Both the position numbers and the translations under genes were made by a program. Under the pieces are notes generated by a model, which was not told where the DNA came from, searched no databases, and saw nothing but the letters and a program-made list of their open reading frames with translations. Below are positions 7,870 to 15,199 of a DNA stretch of 39,233 nt, in pieces; the stretch's first letter is position 1, and every line of letters starts with the position of its first letter. This stretch comes from Lachnospiraceae bacterium. Lineage in GTDB: Bacteria; Bacillota; Clostridia; Lachnospirales; Lachnospiraceae. The DNA lies in NCBI GenBank assembly GCA_024691125.1, contig JAILNV010000232.1:1-39233 (forward strand), given 5' to 3'.

Positions 7870-10125
7870 ATGTATCAGTTTGTCATAAGTGTTCTGTATT
7901 TTACAATAGCGGGATTGTTCGCTGTATGCTGGTTTGCTTTAAGGAAATGGAAAAGCAGGCTTCACACATACCTTTTCTTCAGCTGTGTTGCCAATCTGGT
8001 ATATGACACAGGCTGTCTTCTCGAGCTTCATTCCCATAGTCAGGAAACATATGTTACAGCGCTGAAAATGGCATATCTTGGCAGGATATGGATAGGTCTG
8101 TCACTCTTTCTGTTCCTTGTTGAGCTCTGCGATGTCAAATTCCCGGAGAGCTTAAGAACCGTAGCTGCGGTAATTCATATAGGTATATATGCCACAATCC
8201 TGAATCTTGAAAGCAACGATCTTTATTATAATTATATGGAATTCGTAATGGACGGAGATTTTCCCAAGCTTCTGCACACGGGGGGACCTCTTTATTATGT
8301 TTTGACCGCTCTTAACCTTTTCTATACTGTGGGCGGAATGTATATGATAACAAGGTCTTTTATACGTGAGAAGAACTCAATTGCCAAGAAACGATACTTT
8401 ATGATGACTATAGCAATCTATTCTTTGGGCGTAACATATGTTATCTATTTCTTTAAGCTGATACCGCTTGCCCGCAAGATCGATGTAATGATAATCGGAT
8501 TTGCCATCTGTACGGTCTTTATGCTCGTTGCGATCATCAGATACAGAATGCTCGATATTAAGAGTGCCGCACAGAGCTATGTTGTGGATGAGCTGTCCGA
8601 AGAGATCATATTTGCGGATGCTGACGGAATGATCACCTATTTTAATAAGCCGGCACAGAAGCTGTTTGAAGAAACAGGCGCAGGCAGGTGTGAAGAGGAT
8701 TGCGCAATGGAGCTGATAGATAGCTTTAAAAACGCGATCGAAGAAGGTAAGCCACTGAGACTAAACGGTAAAATATATACACCCAGAGCTAATCGTCTTG
8801 CTGAAAATGGAAACATTGTGGGTACGCTGTATACACTTTCCGATGACAGTGAGCATTACCGTTATATGGAAGAACTAAAAGAGCAGAAACAGATAGCCGA
8901 TGAAGCAAACGCGGCAAAATCACAATTCCTTGCGAACATGTCCCATGAGATACGTACCCCCATAAATGCAGTGCTTGGTTTCAATGAGCTTATAATCAGA
9001 GAATGTACGGAAGCGGGAGAATCTGCCCAAGCAGGCAGATCCTTTGAAAATATAAGGATGTACGCCGGCAATATCCAGAGTGCGGGCGGAAACCTGCTGT
9101 CCATAATCAATGATATACTTGATCTGTCCAAAATAGAGGCAGGCAGGATGGATATTGTGGATGCGCCATATACTCTTACAGACCTCCTTAATGATGTGAG
9201 TAACATGGTGTTCTTTAAAGCAAAGGAAAAGGGTCTGGAATTTACGGCAGATGTGGATGAGACTCTGCCGGATAAGCTATACGGAGATAAGGCAAGAGTG
9301 CGTCAGGTGATCACAAATATCCTGTCAAATGCAGTAAAGTATACAGATAGGGGCAGTGTACGTATAAAGGTTCGTGGAAGGGCAGAAGGCGGAATGGAGC
9401 CGGGGCAGATGCTTCGACTTTCGATAGAAATAAAGGATACCGGCATAGGTATGCGCCATGAGGAAATGGATAAGCTCTTTACCAAGTTCCAGAGACTGGA
9501 TCTGTCGCATAACAGTACGATAGAGGGAACAGGCCTCGGGCTTGCGATCTCTCATCAGCTTATGACAATGATGGGCGGAACGATAGAGGTAGAAAGTGAA
9601 TATGGAAGCGGATCTGTCTTTAGGATAGAGCTTCCTCAGAAGATAGTTTCAACACAGCCGGTAGGGGACTTCCGTGAAAGGTTTGAAAAGGATATTCTGT
9701 CTATAAAGGAATATAAAGAGGAATTCAGAGCACCTTCGGCGCACATTCTGGTCGTTGATGATACAAGAGTAAATCATAAGGTAGCAAAGGGCCTGTTGAA
9801 GAAAACGCTTATACAGATAGATATTGCAGAAAGCGGAGAGCAGGCGATAAACCTGGCCCGTGAGAATAAGTATGACCTTATACTTATGGATCAGAGAATG
9901 CCTCAGATGGACGGGACCGAGGCGCTTATGCATATAAGAGAGCAGAAAGACGGCAGGAATGTCACAACGCCTGTCATCTGTCTGACGGCCGATGCAATAA
10001 TCGGAGCAAAGGAGCGGTATATGGCCGAAGGCTTTACTGATTATCTGGCAAAGCCGATAAACAGCCATGAGCTGGAACAGACGCTGATCAAATATCTTCC
10101 CAAAGATAAAATAATAAGCTGTTAA
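7870..10125 (+). CDS. 7TM-sensor hybrid histidine kinase (7TM-PAS-HisKA-HATPase-REC)
   Basis: 751 residues. Residues 1-235 contain seven hydrophobic helices of the type called histidine kinase N-terminal 7TM. A PAS-like segment follows at about 240-340 (EIIFADADGMITYFNKPAQKL). The H box FLANMSHEIRTP places the phospho-histidine at H359. The HATPase domain has the N box (NILSNAVKYT), DTGIGM and GTGLGLAIS. The receiver has its acidic pocket in LVVDD and phospho-aspartate D674 in LMDQRMPQMDG, with the conserved Thr (LTAD) and Lys (LAKP). It has no HPt domain and no DNA-binding output, so phosphoryl transfer onward must involve another protein. First gene of the 10-kb operon; AGGTGAT precedes the ATG. 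The ligand is unknown. Confidence 0.92.
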   Translation: MYQFVISVLYFTIAGLFAVCWFALRKWKSRLHTYLFFSCVANLVYDTGCLLELHSHSQETYVTALKMAYLGRIWIGLSLFLFLVELCDVKFPESLRTVAAVIHIGIYATILNLESNDLYYNYMEFVMDGDFPKLLHTGGPLYYVLTALNLFYTVGGMYMITRSFIREKNSIAKKRYFMMTIAIYSLGVTYVIYFFKLIPLARKIDVMIIGFAICTVFMLVAIIRYRMLDIKSAAQSYVVDELSEEIIFADADGMITYFNKPAQKLFEETGAGRCEEDCAMELIDSFKNAIEEGKPLRLNGKIYTPRANRLAENGNIVGTLYTLSDDSEHYRYMEELKEQKQIADEANAAKSQFLANMSHEIRTPINAVLGFNELIIRECTEAGESAQAGRSFENIRMYAGNIQSAGGNLLSIINDILDLSKIEAGRMDIVDAPYTLTDLLNDVSNMVFFKAKEKGLEFTADVDETLPDKLYGDKARVRQVITNILSNAVKYTDRGSVRIKVRGRAEGGMEPGQMLRLSIEIKDTGIGMRHEEMDKLFTKFQRLDLSHNSTIEGTGLGLAISHQLMTMMGGTIEVESEYGSGSVFRIELPQKIVSTQPVGDFRERFEKDILSIKEYKEEFRAPSAHILVVDDTRVNHKVAKGLLKKTLIQIDIAESGEQAINLARENKYDLILMDQRMPQMDGTEALMHIREQKDGRNVTTPVICLTADAIIGAKERYMAEGFTDYLAKPINSHELEQTLIKYLPKDKIISC

Positions 10126-10176
10126 CTTTAACTGTCTGATAAAAGGATTCCTATAAAATAATTTTCGGAGAGCACC

Positions 10177-12555
10177 ATGGCGGACTGGATAATCGTAGTT
10201 GATGATGATATATCGAACTTAAAAGTAGCAGGTAAAATATTAAGCAGCCATAATATGCGTGTGACGGCTCTTAATTCGGGGCAGGCACTTCTTGATTACG
10301 TACGTACGAACGGAGCTCCGGATATAATTCTGCTTGATATAAAAATGCATGTAATGAACGGATTTGATACGCTTGAAAAATACCGTATCTTAGAGGAGGA
10401 ACTTGGTATTCCAAAAGTACCGGTAATATTCCTTACGGCAGATGATGACAGTACATCCGAAAGAAAAGGTTTTGATATGGGTGTTTCCGATTACATAAGG
10501 AAGCCCTTTGATCCTGATATCCTGGTCCGCAGAGTAGAAAATATAGTAAGCACCCACGGACAGATGGTTAAATTTGAAGAAGAGGCTACCATAGACAAGC
10601 TAACGGGTTTTCTTAACAAATCAACAGTAAATGACCGCATAAGCAGACATTGCATTCAGGAAGCGGGTTGTCTTATCATAATCGATCTTGATTCATTTAA
10701 GCTGGTAAATGATATATATGGCCACGAGACGGGCGATGAGGTACTTAAAGCCTTCACGCAGATAATGAAGGACAGTCTGCCGGAGGGTGGAACCTTCGGA
10801 CGTATAGGAGGGGATGAATTCCTTATTTTCACTAATGCTGTAAGGGATGAAGAGAGACTGAAGGTATATTCGGAAACAATAAATAATGAGATGGTCAGAG
10901 CCGCCAACAGAATAATGGGCGAGAAGATGGGTATTCCGATAGGAGCATCTGTCGGAGCGGTCATGGTACCGGAGGCAGGCAGAGATTTCGCTGAGCTGTT
11001 CCATATTGCCGACCGTGTTCTTTACCATGTCAAGAATAACGGTAAGCATGGATATAAGCTGTACAGCACGGAAGGTGACCTGCGGGAAGATGATGTACCG
11101 GGAGATATGGATATTAAGACTCTGTCACATATTCTCGAGGAAAGAAGCATGCCTCAGAGTGCAATGTGGATGGGACGCGAGGCCTTCGGAAATATATACC
11201 GTTACATGATAAGATATATGGACCGCTACAGAGGTACAGCATACAAGCTCCTTTTTACAGCCCGTTTTGTCCACAGTCAGCTGCCGGCAGCTGAGAGGAT
11301 GGAGATAATAGAGCATTTCAGAGAGCTCCTTCAGAATTCGTTAAGAAACAGTGATGTTATGATGCAGATAGGTGAGAATCATTTCTTTCTGCTGCTTCCC
11401 GAGATAACGGAATACAATGTGGAACGGGTTATAGACCGCATCAGAAAATCATGGTCGGCAGGTGATTACGGCAGACTCGTTGAGCTTTTGGTCGAATTGG
11501 GCAGCGTCGATACGGATCTTCACGAAAACCCATACAAAGAGGAGAAAAAGAATGACTGGGTAGTGGTGGTTGACGACGATCAGGCCAATCTTACTCTTGT
11601 CGGCAGGATATTGAGTAAGAATAATATGCGTGTAACGGCACTGAAATCAGGGCAGGCTCTGCTTGATTTTATGAAAGACAACGATCCGGATCTTGTCCTG
11701 CTTGATATAAAAATGCCCGAAATGAATGGTTTTGAGACTCTTGGATTATTAAGGGAGCAGGGTGGAGGAGCATTCAGAACACCTGTGATTTTTCTTACCG
11801 CCGATGAGGATGAGGAAACAGAGACAAAGGGATTAGCGCTTGGTGCAATGGATTTTATCAGGAAGCCAATAGTACCCGACAGCCTTATCCTGCGTGTAAA
11901 GCATACTCTTGAGCTCGTACTTTTGCAGAATCATCTTACGCAGGAGGTTGAGAGAAAGACTGAAGAGAATGAGAATCTGACACTTGATATAGTAAAAGCG
12001 CTGGCCGAGGCTATAGATGCCAAGGATACCTATACGAAAGGCCATTCGGGTAGGGTAGCCGAGTATTCGAGAGAGATTGCAAGAAGGTTCGGATATTCCG
12101 AACAGAAGCTTGATGAGATATATATGATGGGACTGCTTCATGACGTAGGTAAGATAGGAGTTCCCGATGCCGTGATAAATAAGCCGGCAAAGCTTACAGA
12201 TGCGGAATTTGAACTTATTAAGGCTCATCCTGTTAAGGGAGCCAAGATACTTGAGAATATTAAAGATATGCCTAAGCTTGCGGATGGAGCCAGATGGCAT
12301 CATGAAAGGTATGGGGGAGGCGGTTATCCCGACGGACTTAAAGGAGATGAGATACCGGAGGTGGCAAGGATAATAGCCGTTGCGGATTCCTATGATGCGA
12401 TGACAAGCCGCAGAAGCTACAGAGACCCGTTGCCGCAGGGCTTTGTAAGGAACGAGATACTGCAAGGGAGCGGAACGCAGTTTGATCCGAGATTTGCGGA
12501 TATTATGATCTCAATGATTGATGAGGACAAGGATTTCGATATGAGGGAGAAATAG
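10177..12555 (+). CDS. REC-GGDEF-degenerate GGDEF-REC-HD-GYP cyclic-di-GMP protein
   Basis: 792 residues, cytoplasmic, no membrane helices. REC1 spans 1-125 with phospho-site D54. A GGDEF domain (about 135-300) has DKLTG and an intact GGDEF at 211-215, so it should make cyclic di-GMP; no RxxD inhibitory site precedes it. Residues 310-440 look like a second GGDEF fold whose signature has become GENHF (399-403), so it should be inactive. REC2 spans 460-585 with phospho-site D510. The HD-GYP domain follows with H655-D656 in HDVGKIGVP and GYP at 716-718 in a complete HHERYGGGGYP motif, so phosphodiesterase activity is likely. REC1 and REC2 are close repeats (NMRVTAL, SGQALLD in both). REC1 has His where the Pro after the phospho-site usually sits (KMHVMNG). 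Ends one base before the next start. Confidence 0.92.
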   Translation: MADWIIVVDDDISNLKVAGKILSSHNMRVTALNSGQALLDYVRTNGAPDIILLDIKMHVMNGFDTLEKYRILEEELGIPKVPVIFLTADDDSTSERKGFDMGVSDYIRKPFDPDILVRRVENIVSTHGQMVKFEEEATIDKLTGFLNKSTVNDRISRHCIQEAGCLIIIDLDSFKLVNDIYGHETGDEVLKAFTQIMKDSLPEGGTFGRIGGDEFLIFTNAVRDEERLKVYSETINNEMVRAANRIMGEKMGIPIGASVGAVMVPEAGRDFAELFHIADRVLYHVKNNGKHGYKLYSTEGDLREDDVPGDMDIKTLSHILEERSMPQSAMWMGREAFGNIYRYMIRYMDRYRGTAYKLLFTARFVHSQLPAAERMEIIEHFRELLQNSLRNSDVMMQIGENHFFLLLPEITEYNVERVIDRIRKSWSAGDYGRLVELLVELGSVDTDLHENPYKEEKKNDWVVVVDDDQANLTLVGRILSKNNMRVTALKSGQALLDFMKDNDPDLVLLDIKMPEMNGFETLGLLREQGGGAFRTPVIFLTADEDEETETKGLALGAMDFIRKPIVPDSLILRVKHTLELVLLQNHLTQEVERKTEENENLTLDIVKALAEAIDAKDTYTKGHSGRVAEYSREIARRFGYSEQKLDEIYMMGLLHDVGKIGVPDAVINKPAKLTDAEFELIKAHPVKGAKILENIKDMPKLADGARWHHERYGGGGYPDGLKGDEIPEVARIIAVADSYDAMTSRRSYRDPLPQGFVRNEILQGSGTQFDPRFADIMISMIDEDKDFDMREK

Positions 12556-12556
12556 A

Positions 12557-15199
12557 ATGGGAGAACAAAATATAGAGAAAAATGAACTGTTTAATACTTC
12601 ACATATCATGATCCTTCTGGCTTACACCATCTTTTCGGTCATTCTGATAGGTGAATCATTGCTTATGTCATGGGAGAAATGGGCACTTGTTGTGATATGT
12701 GCCGCTCTTATGGCAAGCTGGACCATGCATATCAGGCAAATGCTTAAACCTCGTGAAAGACTATGGATATATTCCCTGCTGATGATGGGAACTTTTTTTT
12801 TCTACGGGATACATGAGACGAGCACCTATGACCTTGCCGTGATAATGTCGGCTGTGATAATACTTTATACGATGACAGGTATCAAGAAGCTTATCAATCT
12901 GTGTATAATAACCTACTATCTGACGATGGCATATGAGATCATCTTAATGGTACGTGGCGGAACAAAGCTTGATGCACTTATTATAAGCCGTACGATCATG
13001 CATCTTATCGTAATCTTTATGACAGGATGGTTTGCAGGTACCATTATAGACAGATGGGGTCAGGTGCTTGATGAATCCATGAAGGAGATTGATTTTCTTA
13101 AGGAAGCCACCAAAAGACTGGATGATTTTCTGGCAAATGTATCTCATGAGATACGTACACCGGTTAATGCGGTAGTAGGGCTTTCAGGCGTATGCATTGA
13201 GAAAGCAGAGAACAGTGAACTGGTTTCCGAGCTTAAGGCAATTCAGGATGCCGGTAAGAGGGTCGGAGAGCAGATCAGCGACATTCTGGATTATTCGGAG
13301 ATAGACAGGAATATCCTTGTCAGGAATGATGAGGATTACATGCTGGCTTCCGTGCTGTATGATCTGGTAATGCAGCTTCGTCCATACAAACACCCTGATA
13401 TAGAGCTGATCATAGATGTGGATCCGGCGATACCGGCTATTATGCATTCGGATGTCAACAAGATTAAGAAGATATTGTGGCATCTTATAATGAACGGGCT
13501 TAAATATACCGTAAATGGGGGAGTATATGTCAGGATCTCGGCTACCGAGCAGTCCTATGGTATCAACCTGTGCATTGAAGTTACCGATACGGGTATAGGA
13601 ATGAATGAGGAAGAACTTGAACGTATGAAGGAAAGGTTCTACCAGGCCGATTCGGGACGCACAAGGATGGGAGGTGGTCTGGGTCTCGGTATCCCTATAG
13701 TAAGCGGATTCGTTATGTCGCTGGGTGGCTTCCTGACTGTTCATTCCAAACCGGGCGAGGGTACTACAGTAAGGGTATCTGTTCCGCAGAAAGTCATAGA
13801 TCCTGCTGGATGTATGTCATTGCTTCGCAGGGAGAGCCTGTGTCTTGGAGCATATCTGAATTTCGATAAATATCCGGATCCACATGTACGGGAATACTAT
13901 AACAGAATGGTAAGCAATATAGTACATGGTCTGAATGTGCAGATGCACAGGGTGGATAATATAGAGAATCTGAAAAGGCTGACAGGATCCGTGAGGCTTA
14001 CACATCTTTTTGTGGCTGCTGAAGAATACGAGAGCGATCCTTCCTATATAGAAAAGCTTACAGGTGAAATGACAGTTATAGTCGTGGCAGATGATGATCT
14101 GGCTCTGCCGGAAGGTTCTCGCGCGATCCTGATGGAGAAGCCATTTTACTGCTTCCCTGTAACTACTATCCTTAACATGGAGCCGGGTTATGAACAGGAT
14201 AATATCAGGATGAGGTGTATAGGACTCAAAGCGCTGGTTGTTGATGATGAACCCATGAACCTGACAGTGGCCAAAGGGATCTTTCGGAATTATGGCATGG
14301 AGGTTACAACGGTGCTTTCGGGACAGGCTGCCATCGATATATGCAGAAATGAACATTTTGATATCGTGTTTATGGATCATATGATGCCCGGAATGGACGG
14401 TATTGAGGCCATGAAAGCAATCAGAGCTGACAGGCATGGCGGGACGGGAGATATGCCGATCATAGCACTGACGGCCAATGCCGTCAGCACGGCAAAGGAG
14501 ATGTTTATTTCAGTAGGTTTTGACGGGTTTGTCAGCAAGCCTGTTGAGATCATTGAGCTCGAGAGAGTATTAAAGAGAGTACTTCCCAAATCTGCAATAA
14601 CATATGAGAGTGTTTCAAAAACCGCTCACAGGGTTACAGGTGATAGTGCCGGCTTACAAACGGGAAATACGGATGAAAACAGCAGTACATCTTTCATATC
14701 CGATGTCGGGATCGATATGGAAGCGGGTCTTAGATATTCCCAGAATGACCGGGAGTTGTACGAGACTATTCTTAAACAGTTTGTAACCGAAGCTCCGGAT
14801 AAGAAAAAGAAGATTACGGATTCATATAGAAAGGAAGACTATAAGGATTATGAGATATATGTACACGCTCTTAAGAGTACTTCCAGGATGATCGGTGCAT
14901 CCTTACTCTCTGAAAGGGCAAAGGAGCTGGAAGATAAGGCAAAGAAGGGTGGAACCGGGATCACGGAACAAATGCATAACGAAATGATGGCATTATATAA
15001 TAAAACAGTTGATGCTATCGCCGGATGGCTGAATCCCGAAGATACTGAAGAAGTTACAGCACCATGTGTTATCGAATTTGAACCGGCTCCCTTTGTTATG
15101 GAATTTGAGCCTGGATCCGGTGAAGAAGATACTTACGATCCAATCCCGGATACCGGATATGGGAAAGAGGCAGCAGGAGCGGAAGGAGGTAAGAAATGA
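12557..15199 (+). CDS. Tripartite hybrid histidine kinase with HPt domain
   Basis: 880 residues. About six membrane helices lie in residues 15-170. The H box FLANVSHEIRTPVNAVVGL places the phospho-histidine at H197. The HATPase domain follows (N in HLIMNGLKYT, DTGIGM, GGGLGLGIPIV). Residues about 425-550 look like a receiver fold that has lost its phospho-aspartate. A genuine receiver follows with D607 in FMDHMMPGMDG. An HPt domain is at about 710-835 with H770 in HALKSTSRMIGA. The acidic tail contains a doubled VIEFEP/VMEFEP motif of unknown use. This is the BarA/ArcB-like arrangement and the only HPt domain in the window. It starts one base after the previous stop and its TGA overlaps the next ATG. 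Confidence 0.92.
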   Translation: MGEQNIEKNELFNTSHIMILLAYTIFSVILIGESLLMSWEKWALVVICAALMASWTMHIRQMLKPRERLWIYSLLMMGTFFFYGIHETSTYDLAVIMSAVIILYTMTGIKKLINLCIITYYLTMAYEIILMVRGGTKLDALIISRTIMHLIVIFMTGWFAGTIIDRWGQVLDESMKEIDFLKEATKRLDDFLANVSHEIRTPVNAVVGLSGVCIEKAENSELVSELKAIQDAGKRVGEQISDILDYSEIDRNILVRNDEDYMLASVLYDLVMQLRPYKHPDIELIIDVDPAIPAIMHSDVNKIKKILWHLIMNGLKYTVNGGVYVRISATEQSYGINLCIEVTDTGIGMNEEELERMKERFYQADSGRTRMGGGLGLGIPIVSGFVMSLGGFLTVHSKPGEGTTVRVSVPQKVIDPAGCMSLLRRESLCLGAYLNFDKYPDPHVREYYNRMVSNIVHGLNVQMHRVDNIENLKRLTGSVRLTHLFVAAEEYESDPSYIEKLTGEMTVIVVADDDLALPEGSRAILMEKPFYCFPVTTILNMEPGYEQDNIRMRCIGLKALVVDDEPMNLTVAKGIFRNYGMEVTTVLSGQAAIDICRNEHFDIVFMDHMMPGMDGIEAMKAIRADRHGGTGDMPIIALTANAVSTAKEMFISVGFDGFVSKPVEIIELERVLKRVLPKSAITYESVSKTAHRVTGDSAGLQTGNTDENSSTSFISDVGIDMEAGLRYSQNDRELYETILKQFVTEAPDKKKKITDSYRKEDYKDYEIYVHALKSTSRMIGASLLSERAKELEDKAKKGGTGITEQMHNEMMALYNKTVDAIAGWLNPEDTEEVTAPCVIEFEPAPFVMEFEPGSGEEDTYDPIPDTGYGKEAAGAEGGKK

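Noticed and set aside
11119-11520. Second active diguanylate cyclase domain
   Set aside because: The signature is GENHF instead of GGDEF, and the metal-binding Asp/Glu positions are lost.
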